Shown here one piece after another: positions 54,611 to 64,000 of a stretch of DNA of 64,000 nt. The position numbers and the translations under genes were made by a program. The notes beneath the pieces were generated by a model, which saw only the letters and a program-made list of their open reading frames with translations, ran no database searches and was not told the DNA's origin. Position 1 is the first letter of the stretch, and every line of letters starts with the position of its first letter. Location of the stretch: assembly GCA_004565275.1 (NCBI GenBank), contig SDOX01000155.1:35738-99737 (forward strand). The letters run 5' to 3'. This stretch comes from Nannochloropsis salina CCMP1776. Lineage: Eukaryota > Sar > Eustigmatophyceae > Eustigmatales > Monodopsidaceae.

Positions 54611-56632
54611 GGTTCGAGGCCTGGTGGTCTCGATCAAGAAGCTCTCCATCACAGCCGGCATCCTATTGGCCGGGGGCCTGAACGTGGGCTTGCAGCACTG
54701 GGACGAGGGCTGGCGCATCTCCTACGGTGACAAAGGCTTCTTCTCCCTCCTTCTCATGCTCCTGATGGTAGGGAGGGGTCCTCACGGCCTGCTCTGTCAA
54801 GCTGTGTAGGGCAGCGGTTTGCTGGCTGCCTTTCCCTCCCCCCTTTTGTCTCCTTTGGTGCAATTGACGGCTCTGGGCATCTTCATCGTCTCCACTGAGA
54901 TACACATCGCTTTCTGCCTCGCTTTGTTAGGGTTAGGTTTAGGGTTACCCGTCCTTATCAATCCCCATACAGCAGCCAATATGTAACTCTCCTTGTTCTT
55001 GTCCCTCCCTCGATACCTCTCTCTTCCAAGCTCACATTTACCGACACGGACCAACGATTCTCTTTCTTCTCTCTCCTTTCTATACGTGCCATACTGCACC
55101 TTAGCTTTGTCTCCCAGAGTCGCCCTGCTGGCTGGTGGCGCAAGGTAAAAGTGAGACGGCCAAGGCTTTCTTAGGTGGGATCCGACAAGGAGATGAGGTG
55201 GAGGGCGAGCTTGCTGGCATGGAGGCGGCTGTGGAGGTAGGGGAGGTCCTGGATGGGACCGGGTTCGAGGGCCATGAGGGGTTGGGGGAGGGTGGCCAAT
55301 TGACGAGGGTGAGAAGGAGAATGGATAAGGGCATATCCTACCATAATAGGAGGGTGGGTGAGAGATCTGGATCGAGGGTGGGGAGGAGGGTTGCGACCGA
55401 CGGAAAGACGGTGCCCGTGTGGGTGGTGGGACCGCCCACACGGGCAAGTATCGAGAACAACCTCCAATACTAAAGTCCTCCTGCACTCGCTTCCTACGCG
55501 TGTCCCTCCCTCAGCCGGAGGCACAGATGGAAAAGGGCGCCTGGAAGGACTTGGTCTTGCCCGTGGACTTCATCTTGTACAGGACCATGCTGGGCTTCGG
55601 GGTGCAGCTGTTGGAGCAGTTCTCCGGCATCAATGCGGTAGGTTTCATCCCATTGACGGAGGGGAACACGTAAAGGGTAGATGGATGTGAGGGAAGGGAT
55701 GGAATTTGTGGTTAGACGCGGAAAGGCGCACAAGGACAGCAAGCAGGTGTAGGAGAGAAAGCGAGGCGAGTAGGGCCGGAGAGGGATTTGGAGAAGAGTG
55801 GTGAGAGGGTCTGGCACGTCAGGTCGGTGTCACAACTCGTGCGAGAGAGCGGTCCCCGCATAGCTGCCTTGGTATGGCGTCCAAAGAGAATCACGGCATC
55901 AGGCAGAATTAGCCATAAGAGAAGACCAGAGTGTCCACATGAGCATGATCACCTTACCGAACAGAGGGACAATCACGGCGTCAACGCTTACTGGGGAGAG
56001 GAGATGTGAGGCCTACTCCTGGGTGTACGTGGCCTTGCCTTTTGCAATGGCGCGCTTCCTTCGTCTATTCTGACCCACACGATCCTTTCCTTGATCATAC
56101 TTCTTCATTTCCTAGAGCGCGTCTCCTTTTCCTATTTTCCTTGTCATTAGCCCTTCTTGCGCTCTTCACCTCCGCTGCCTTTGACTACCAGGACGATAAG
56201 CGCCTCGCTGGCGTCATCATTGCTTGCACTGCTCTCTGTACGTCATGAACTTCGCCTACTCGGTAAGACAGTCTGTTCTCAGCCTCTCCCTCCTCGCGGC
56301 AATTTGGTCTGCCCTTCAAGGTCCTTCCTCTGATCCCCCTCCACAAGCCCCTCTCCTTCATTGATTACGCTTCCTTAAAGCTTTGCCTTATCTCCGCTTC
56401 TAGCACACACCCATTATTTAGTTCAATCTTAAAGTGCAGTCCCACTTACCGCTGTCTTATTTGATTCCCTCTAATCTATGAATAGTGGGGACCACTAGCG
56501 TGGGTCGTCTAGGCAGAGATCTTCCCCCAGCGCTTTCGGGGCAAATGCATGACGCTCACCACGCTTGCCAACTGGCTGACGAACTTCTGCATTGCAAAAG
56601 CCGTGCCTGTAATGATGCTCCTGGAAAAGTGA
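54611..56632 (+). pseudogene. Decayed hexose (MFS sugar) transporter
   Basis: Exon-like blocks keep the family order. About 54611-54765 has VRGLVVSIKKLSITAGILLA and GWRISYG (the loop before and into TM6). About 55111-55236 has LCLPESPCWLVAQGKSETAK (the PESPRWL loop). About 55512-55636 has LYRTMLGFGVQLLEQFSGIN (TM7, QQLSGINA-like). About 56116-56255 has LLFLFSLSLALLALF and MNFAYS, and about 56490-56630 has WGPLAWVV, AEIFPQRFRGK and the TM11 part. The first five membrane segments are missing. The frame shifts by one base just before MNFAYS (near 56240), and an in-frame TAG (56510-56512) replaces the Pro of WVxPAEIFP. Intron boundaries are mostly still recognisable, so decay is recent. This is a former host gene, not a functional transporter. 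Confidence 0.75.
54926..54947 (+). repeat. Interstitial telomere-like repeat
   Basis: Three imperfect TTAGGG units (TTAGGG, TTAGG, TTTAGGG-type) lie in an intron of the transporter remnant, in the same orientation as the chromosome-end telomere. Confidence 0.8.
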
Positions 56633-58129
56633 GTAGTCGTCAACCAAAAGATTTCTAATTCAATTGCTCTCCATTGGGTCTGAAATATGCTAAAAGAGAC
56701 CTTCGACCTTGGGCTGGGGCTATAGATATGACTACGGAACCAGAGGTAAGAGCGAGAAACATGGTGACGGTTACAGTAGGTTGGGGAGTAACAAGAGGAC
56801 CGTTGTGATATGGAGCTATTCTTGTGGGTGGTGAGATATCATCACTAGGTGGCAGGCGAGAATGCTCGTCAAGAACCGGGTAAGGTACTTCGAGACGTAA
56901 GAGAGCGTTTTGAGTGTGTCGTGGGATGTGTGTGTTTGTTAAGGTCAAGGACAAGAATACGTCGAGCGCATAAGAAGAGCAAAATATCACAATGAGGAAT
57001 GGTTGAGATTCAGCCTGCACGAGAACAATGCGACGCGATGAGTCGTCCTCACAAAAAGTGATGTGGTAGGAAGCTTACCCTTGATAGATGCCTTTTTCGC
57101 GCTCATGCTTTGATTTTCCGCTCCCAATCCATCCACTTTTTCGTCTTTTTTGGTTCTTATATAGTTGTGTGCTTTTTTGAGAAGTATTCTCTCCCCCAAA
57201 GTCCGCATAGTGATGTAAGAAAAATACTATCAACGTATGAGCCGCTAGCTTTAGCCTAATACTTTCCTCCCTCCCTTCCTAATCGCTCCCTTCCTTGCTC
57301 AGTCCCTTTCTCTTACTTTCCGTCATTTGCGTTCTCCGTCTTACGAACCAATAATGTTCTCCCGGTCATTCCTCATCTTTCCTCATTAACCACATCGCAT
57401 AATGCTGGGAAACACTGACGCCGTGGCAGAGAACCAAGGGGCCCGATTGCTCTGGTTGTTCCAGTTTGCATCCCTCATGGTCAGTATCATGGCAATTACA
57501 ATGGAACTCCATGTCAGAAGACCCCCAGTATAGAAAAAATGTACGGAAAGAATCCTTTGTCAGGGATCACGGAACCTATGTGACAGCGTATGCAACGCTA
57601 TGGGTTGATTGACAGCCACAGATATCCTGCCAAGTAAGCTTTGTAGGAGCTTTTGATCGTGATCTTCCATAGTTTTTGAGAAATACTTTAGCATATTGGG
57701 CAAGAATGAATTGATAAAGCCAGAATAATGAGTGCGATACTTTCCTTGGATGAGGGCTCTTTAAATGAGGCCAGAAGATGAAGACGTCTTCGCACCCTCT
57801 GTCAGGAATACTATATCCCTCAGACAGCATATTCATGGCTGCTTTCATTCCATTGTGCTCTGCTCTTTCCATTCGAACAGTACGCGCACAGCGCAGGCAG
57901 GTGGACACCAAGCCCCAGCCACGTATTGAAACGGCCAACTCGTTAACGGTCGTGGTTGCTCACGACACGTCGAACGTTTCAAAATTCTGCGCAAGGATCA
58001 TAACGCATGGGACATAACTTAAGATTGTTACCTGAGCCAGTACTGTCTTGTCAGGTGAACAACAGTAAACGCTATCCTTGTACGTGAATAGTACTGCAAT
58101 AAGTTAGAGGAGGATTTACACGTAAGCTA
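56633..58129. other. Subtelomeric intergenic, 1.5 kb
   Basis: May contain the last transporter remnant (a frame after a possible acceptor at about 57430), which I could not confirm. A 121-codon minus-strand frame at 56655-57020 shows no domain. Otherwise nothing recognised. Confidence 0.35.
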
Positions 58130-59250
58130 GTCTTCATATGCCCAAGCTGTCGCGCCTTTCCTCGCAAGGACGGGGGCTTTTCTTGTACAACAATGCTTGT
58201 GGACTGCCAATGCATTCTTTTCTCGCATGTTTGCCTATGGAACTGCAATACATTATTTGACGATTCTCTATTACGCACCCACGTGGTAATGGATTCTCCT
58301 TGATTTTCATTTGCCTAAGCTGTCACCTTAAAACCGGCATGGGTTTTTATTTTGAAACGACCATATGGCACGTGCCTATCTCTCGAAGGATGGAAGCTTC
58401 CCTTGTGGAAAAATGTTCATTAGTCGAATGAGTGTAGCATCTACTCCAGGACCCCAATCATATCAACAAATTGTACTTTTGATGATTAAATATAAATCAA
58501 AGTGAGGCCCCATTGGTAAAAAGAGGAGCTGCAAAGCATTCGATGTGAGTTCCACGTGTTTATTTTTAAACGGTCGCTTTGCGCCGGACGCTTTAAAGCA
58601 CGGCTTCTACTCGAAAAGTAAAACCGCTGTTAAGGTGCTCCCTGACACTTGGGCATGCTTCTCAATTACTCCTTTTTGCAAATTTGCATACCTGCAAACA
58701 TCTGTGCACTGCTTATGTCTTCTTTGCTCGCTTACTTGCCACATTGTCTGCTGAGGTCAACCCACGAAATCGTAGCAGTAGCACCTTGGTTCGGAATGAG
58801 ATCCTGGCCTGAACCTCGTGGACGTCAAGAACCAAGCGATTTAGACATTCTTGACATGATTTTGTCTGTCATCTATCGGACCTAGAAAAACCTAAATTAC
58901 TTGAGGATTCTCAAATACGCACCCACATGGTAATGGATTCTCCTTGATTTTCATGTGCCTAAGCTGTCACTTTAAATTGGGTTTTTGTTTTGAAACGACC
59001 ATATGGCACGTGCCTATCCTTCGAAAGATAGGTCTGCCCTTGTGGGAAAATGTTTCTGTACTGCTAATGCATTACTTTCTCGCTTGCTTGCCACATTGTC
59101 TTTTGTGGTCTGGCCACGAGGTCGTAGCAACAGCACCTTGGTTTTGTGGCACGTGAAAGAGATCTTGGCCTGAGTCCTGTGGACGTAAACGGAACCAAGG
59201 GATACAGATATGCTTGACATGGTTTAGTCATCTATAGACCTACAAAGTCT
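58130..59250. repeat. Degenerate subtelomeric tandem repeat, two to three units
   Basis: Blocks recur in the same order and orientation. The block beginning ACGCACCCACGTGGTAATGG (about 58273) recurs at about 58917 with a few changes and continues through GAAACGACCATATGGCACGT. The block around TTGCCACATTGTCTG...CGTAGCAGTAGCACCTTGG (58735-58790) recurs at 59088-59140. A partial first unit starts near 58130 (TGCCAATGCATTCTTTTCTC, compare 59061-59085). Unit length is about 350-620 bases because one unit has an extra ~250 bases. Not coding. Confidence 0.8.
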
Positions 59251-59381
59251 TATAGAGACATTGCAGATAGCTGTATCCCGTTTAATATATGTTTAATGGG
59301 GTGATGGTCGCACACTTTCTTACAGGTCGACCTGTCAATCCGTACGCGTCCATATCCAAGCACAAATCCACGCATCCAAAA

Positions 59382-60113
59382 ATGAAAGATTCCTCTTGCG
59401 TTTTTTTCGTCGCTCTCCTGGGCTTTGCAAGCATTCTCGCCACCATCTCTCAAGAGTGTCCGCGGCTTTTTCTAACGGCTAATGCTAGGCCAAATCCCCG
59501 ACGTGGGATCGTGGCCGGCAAGGGAATGGCTAGGATCACCGTCATACTCAAGAGCAACGATCCCGTGGACAACGTGGAGTTTCACTTGAACCTGCCGGAC
59601 GGGCTATCGGTCGAGCAAACAGCAATGCGTCCGTCCTCAAAGCCCTATACACCGCCGCAAATTGTTGAGGATGCGGATGGAGCGACAGCTATTTCTTGGC
59701 AGGGTCTCGCTTTCACCAAACGCAAGGGGGGCAAAGGCCGCTTTCGTGTCAAGGTGAAGGCCGACCAGTGTGCCCCTGAGACGCTCGCGGTGGACGCTTT
59801 CACTTACCTAATGAATGCTATAGACACCTCGTGCATCACGCCGCTGGCCAACCCCGCCATCGTAAAAGTGCGATACTTGAAACGCAACAAAAACGCGACT
59901 TCCCCACCCTCCTCAAACCTGGCAACCAAATGGCATCTTGAAGAGGGGAGATCCTGTCCGGAGGATGAAGGACCTGCCAAAGTTTCTCTCTGTCATGCTA
60001 GTTGGTTTAGAAGTGTAGGAGACCATGCCAAGACCCCTAAGCTTTGTGGGTTCATGTTGGGGCTGGCTCGCAACGGTCAACTATATGGAGTCACCTCGAA
60101 TCTCCTACGATGA
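59382..60113 (+). CDS. Secreted protein with DUF11/Ig-like domain
   Basis: Single-exon gene of 243 residues when started at the ATG at 59382, which gives the signal peptide MKDSSCVFFVALLGFASILA; an earlier in-frame ATG at 59289 would bury it. Residues ~30-180 look like one beta-sandwich of the DUF11/conserved-repeat type: RITVILKSNDPVDNVEFHLN, LPDGLSVEQTAM, AISWQGLAF and KGRFRVKVKAD, with pairs of Cys. A tail with four further Cys follows (SCPEDEG, LCHASW, LCGFML). Likely extracellular or wall-associated. The next gene starts about 100 bases downstream in the same direction. Domain call by pattern only. Confidence 0.6.
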   Translation: MKDSSCVFFVALLGFASILATISQECPRLFLTANARPNPRRGIVAGKGMARITVILKSNDPVDNVEFHLNLPDGLSVEQTAMRPSSKPYTPPQIVEDADGATAISWQGLAFTKRKGGKGRFRVKVKADQCAPETLAVDAFTYLMNAIDTSCITPLANPAIVKVRYLKRNKNATSPPSSNLATKWHLEEGRSCPEDEGPAKVSLCHASWFRSVGDHAKTPKLCGFMLGLARNGQLYGVTSNLLR

Positions 60114-60214
60114 ATTTGTACACAATGATGCTAACAACGGTTTTTCCAATATCTATATATATATTCACTCCTTTAGGCAAACAAATTACTGAGAGAAAAG
60201 CTCTAGAACAAAAC

Positions 60215-63200
60215 ATGATGCTGCTACCCACCTTGGTCCTTTATCTTTTTGTGGTCGTCCAGTCATTCCATACAAAGTCTAAGGGATCTGGAACTCCGAG
60301 CAGGCAAGGATCTGGGGACTTTACGCAAGATTATCACCTTCAGAGCAAGCTGAAAAAGTTCGTCCTTTCAAAAAGGACATCTTGTGACAGGGATTGCCAA
60401 CGTCTAGACGTACGTGACACAGGACGTGAAGGTGGCTATTCAATGCATAAAGCATTGAATTCTGCTACTGATGATAACGATACCGAATCAAAAAGAACGC
60501 ACATCAATACCACGTCGTATCAAAGTCATTCTAGTCGTCGGCACATGCTAGGTAGAGTACGGCAGAGGAAATGGGTCAGCAAGAGAAAACTTAGAAAGCA
60601 GCTACACGCATGCGAAGCCCGGCTTCAGGAAACGCAGGAGGCTTTGAATGCCCCGACATATCTCTTCGTTCAGATGGCCCAACACTGCACCTTGGAAATG
60701 ACAGCTGGACAGTACTACCTAAAAACCTCGGACATGGATGCCGAGACCTACGTTTTTGCCGAGATGCCAAGTCAATATGCGACTTCCTGGCCAACAAGCT
60801 ACTTTGTCGGATACCTTTTCGATGAATTGTTTCCCACCACGAAACCCAATGCCGCGTTCACATTCAATGTTTACCAGAACCAATCTGAAAAGATGTTCGA
60901 AGGGCCGCTTATATCTGTTCTGATGTCATCACATCAAATTAATATTCAGGAAGACAACTCGACGCTAGTTGTCTACGGGCTTACCCAATCTTCTGAGCAG
61001 CGAGAGACCAGCCCGGTGTCTCATTTTTTCCGGGGCGTAGATCCTACTGGTAACGCATCCGTGACTTTTGAGCACTGCTCCATTTTCATCGACCCGGCAC
61101 AAGACGACACGAATCTCAACTCGGTGGACAGCTACGTTGCTCCTCTGACTCCTGTTGATGAAATATTGTCAAAGCTGGAGAAGTCCGCGGAATTTCTGGA
61201 GCAGAGCCTAGAGAGTGGGGACAAATCTGACATCGATCTTTACGCTGAATGCTGGGGAGTCAAAGATGCAGAGAGAAACGACGCAGCAATTCTTGAAGAT
61301 GAGCCTAAGCCTTACCTGACAAAGTCTGACAAAGGAAACTTGGTTAAAGCTTCGGCAGAGAGTTTTGTAGGGACAAAAAATCTTATCGAGAAGTGCATAG
61401 ATTCTGGGTGTGATAGTACAGCAATTGTCTCAGGCGTGTCAAATATTCTATTGACCGCAGCTCCTGTGGTGGCTATTGCATCTCCATTGGCTGGATTAGG
61501 GCTCTACGTCTTAGGTGGCCTTGGGTCTCTTTTTTCATCCCTAATCTACGAACCCGCAATTGCGAATCCGACGGGTGCTCCACCTCAGCAAGCTCCTCCC
61601 CCTATCACTCCGTCAGTGATTCAAGAAGCAGTTCAAAGGGCACTATCTAGCTTTACAGCGTCTTTAGATACTGATGCTGTCGAAACTTTCACCGACTTCC
61701 TCCAGATTGATCTTGACGTTTTTGTGAGGCGCGCCGGGAGCCTTGGCTACATTCGAAGAACGAAGGGAGCAGAGGGCCAAGGATCCATTGACAAGCAGGT
61801 GTGTGTTCGTAAGCGGCTTTACTTTCTTTGATGGTGTTGTACGTTTCCTATGTAATTTCTTGTATGATCTGAAGCTCTGCGGTCCTAGCAAAGGCGTTGC
61901 TTTCAAAGTCAACATTCCCTGACGAGGTCAGCCACCCCTTCTAGGTTGAAATGTGGTATACACAGAGCTTTTCGGGGTCGTGGTCAGGCACGTATAAGCC
62001 TGGCCTGGCAAAAATTGAAAGCAGATACCTAACTTGGTTCGGCTCCAACAATAACGGACTCCGAAAACGAATCAGTGAGTACATCACCAAAGCCCAGCAG
62101 GTCTGTCACTTGGATGACATGGATTTTGTTACAGCCAGTCTTAATTCTCTTAACAAGTGCAAAGATATGGTCGAGAATGCCAAGAAAGATTTCGAATCGA
62201 TGAAGTCTTTCGCGAACGCTTATTTGGAGATGGCCTCGAAACTTCTCATCTTTGCCTCGCAGAGCGTTGCAATCATGCAGACTTCCTCATTTTGTGACCC
62301 TGCTAAGTTCAATATCAGTGTAATAAACGAGAATTGTGCTTGGAACCCTACGCTTGACAGCTTACTGTCACAAGTGTTTTTCACCCAAAGCCGTGCGCTT
62401 TTCCTTTCTAAGGTTATGAAGGAAATAGCAGTGGAATGCGACCCTTCAGCAAACCAATGGCCTTTCTCGCAGATTTGCTCACAGAACACGTGCAATTATC
62501 ACCACGGCTTCGCTGTTCCAGAGAAATTTTGGGAGAATCAGATGGCAAGCACAAATGAAGAGGGAATCTTCGTAAAATTAGGCCAGGGACTAAGTGCTGC
62601 TTTGGTTATGGACTGTAGAGCAAAGAAAACAGAATTCTCATCGCTGGGCTTCGGAAGTGGAGGCATCACTGTTACGGGCGTCGACCCCTATTTGCAATCG
62701 GACGACAGTTGCGACTTAATTGATGAATACTTTCGGTCCGTTGAGGGCAACGTGGTGTACGGAGCAATCCCCCAGTATCTTCTCCAAGACCCTTTCCCGA
62801 GATGCGCAGCCCTTATACGTGATGAGAATCTTTGGGGCCCAAGCTTTCGAGTTAGTGCGCCCTTCTATGAATATCCCACAGGTTTTGAATGCGACCTTTC
62901 CGACCCTAGCTCGAATCTTATAGCTTATGACCTGCCCGAGAGCGCAAATCAGACAGATTGTTCGCAGAAGTGTTCGAGTTCTGGAACCTACAACGGCGTC
63001 TTTTTCATGACGATGTCCAGTTCCACTCTAGCAATTTTCCCTTTCACTAGAATAATAGTATGCAGGTGCTTCCAAACTTGGTGAGTCATCCGTAATTAGG
63101 TTTCCCTCGACAATCTTATGAATCTGACCTGTAAACCCGTGCTCTTCCTCCATTTCTCCGCAATCCAACTACAGTAACCTAGTTTCATCTTTAAATGATG

Positions 63201-63235
63201 AATCTACCATACTTGCCGTTCTACCAAGACCCTGA
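60215..63235 (+). CDS. Subtelomeric secreted protein, ~925 residues, unknown function
   Basis: Exons 60215-61798, 61945-63080 and 63175-63235, joined in phase. Without the last splice it would stop at 63084, but a consensus donor (GTGAGT at 63081) and an in-phase acceptor extend it by about 20 residues ending VLPRP. The start MMLLPTLVLYLFVVVQS is a signal peptide. After a basic, Ser-rich region comes a beta-rich part (~150-330). A glycine/alanine-rich hydrophobic stretch follows (SNILLTAAPVVAIASPLAGL then GLYVLGGLGSLFSSLI, ~residues 408-445), with Pro-rich sequence after it. Long amphipathic helices come next (QEAVQRALSSFTASL; KCKDMVENAKKDFESMKSF). The C-terminus is Cys-rich (DCSQKCSSSG, CRCFQTC) and faintly like a WSC/PAN module. 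No family recognised. The hydrophobic stretch could be a membrane hairpin. It is the last gene before the telomere, and its frame is intact over 3 kb. Confidence 0.6.
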
Positions 63236-63778
63236 AAACCGTAAAGCCTTCACAATTAAATATGCCTGGTAAGCACCTTATACTTTCTATTATTTTTTTA
63301 TGACATTAGCTCGTTAGAGAGAGAACCCTCTGCCCGCGCCATCGTAGCCGTTCTTCGAGAGCAGCGTCATTCAAACAAGATGACTCTCACTCGACGAGAA
63401 ATGATCCTCTTCGTCCCAACCAATCAGTCGAAAGGCAAACAACCGTATATCCCCCCTCTAGAACAAATCAGAGAGAAACTTGAATTCGGGATCATCTATG
63501 ACCACGAGCGCAATTAGGGCAGGGCCAATTCAATACACCCGACACCCGACATACATCGAATTATTCTTTCTTATAAGCGCATCCTGATAAGCCATAAAAG
63601 CCTACGAATCCAATCCTTTTAAATCTGAGAGAACCATAAAGAAGAAAGACAATATCGAGTCGGGCATTAGACACGGCATAAATGGGCCCACAATTATTTT
63701 TTCCAGACACAGACGCTGTAAATTCTCCTCTCTCCTTTCCTCGTTCTTCCCCTTTGCTTCCTTCTCTTTTTTTATCTG
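63236..63778. other. Telomere-adjacent spacer
   Basis: Half a kilobase of AT-rich unique-looking sequence ending in a C/T-rich tract directly before the telomere. No gene. Confidence 0.6.
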
Positions 63779-64000
63779 TTAGGGCTAGGGCTAGGGCTAG
63801 GGCTAGGGCTAGGGCTAGGGCTAGGGCTAGGGCTAGGGCTAGGGTTAGGGTTAGGGTTAGGGTTAGGGTTAGGGTTAGGGTTAGGGTTAGGGTTAGGGTT
63901 AGGGTTAGGGTTAGGGTTAGGGTTAGGGTTAGGGTTAGGGTTAGGGTTAGGGTTAGGGTTAGGGTTAGGGTTAGGGTTAGGGTTAGGGTTAGGGTTAGGG
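63779..64000 (+). repeat. Chromosome-end telomere: CTAGGG variant block then TTAGGG array
   Basis: A first TTAGGG junction unit is followed by a uniform block of about ten CTAGGG units (to 63840), and then by uninterrupted TTAGGG to the last base (about 26 units). The G-rich strand runs 5' to 3' outward, as expected at a right-hand chromosome end. The array is cut by the window edge. Confidence 0.97.

Noticed and set aside
56655-57020. 121-codon minus-strand frame in the subtelomere
   Set aside because: No leader, domain or repeat support; length is within chance expectation.
58130-59250. CRISPR-like or virus-derived array
   Set aside because: Units are hundreds of bases, degenerate and unevenly spaced, in a eukaryotic subtelomere. 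No capsid, polymerase, integrase or LTR-like sequence was seen here or elsewhere in the window.

Overview
The window is the right-hand end of a nuclear chromosome from a unicellular eukaryote. It closes with about 220 bases of telomeric repeat whose G-rich strand runs out to base 64000. The best guess is a eustigmatophyte-type stramenopile alga (Nannochloropsis or a relative). The reasons are compact genes with many short introns ending in long C/T tracts (often CCCT repeats), TTAGGG telomeres, a pterin dehydratase with a signal-peptide-plus-'AF' plastid leader, and proteins suited to a cellulose wall. The genus is inference; eukaryote and chromosome end are seen directly.

Layout: 1-4677 (+) 3' part of an MCTP-like C2/reticulon-type protein with a C-terminal PH domain. 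5185-7554 a divergent pair of secreted CBM49-like paralogues. 8183-12271 (-) a 12-exon secreted protein of unrecognised family. 13890-16129 (+) an AIM24-family protein and a membrane-anchored exon pair of uncertain attachment. 16761-17201 (-) a very small membrane protein carrying the full CREST-hydrolase residue pattern. 19190-22425 (+) a cyclin-Y-like protein with a myristoylation-type N-terminus. 23847-28020 (+) a diacylglycerol kinase. 29332-29868 (+) pterin-4a-carbinolamine dehydratase. 30090-31766 (-) a CRT-like thiol transporter. 32920-33540 (-) signal peptidase subunit SPC12. 34474-37332 (-) a guanylate-binding-protein-like GTPase. 38235-40412 (+) a protein of about 14 MORN repeats. 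42694-44244 (+) a fucosyltransferase-like type II enzyme. 46635-48659 (+) a SURNod19-domain secreted protein. 49199-49921 (-) a coiled-coil protein with a targeting leader.

From about 45 kb rightward the sequence becomes subtelomeric. It holds a stray copy of the 3' end of the MORN gene, a near-perfect 91-base-arm inverted repeat built from coiled-coil coding modules (about 52.15 kb), a decayed hexose transporter with telomere-like repeats in one intron (54.6-56.6 kb), a degenerate tandem repeat (58.1-59.25 kb), two secreted-protein genes (59382-60113 and 60215-63235), and then the telomere.

Most gene models are multi-exon. I built them by hand from GT/AG sites and required the reading phase to match at every junction. 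Junctions that could not be reconciled are stated. Several genes share themes without forming an operon: secretion and cell surface (SPC12, CBM49-like pair, SURNod19, fucosyltransferase, subtelomeric secreted proteins) and membrane lipid or contact sites (MCTP-like, DGK, CREST-like, GBP-like).
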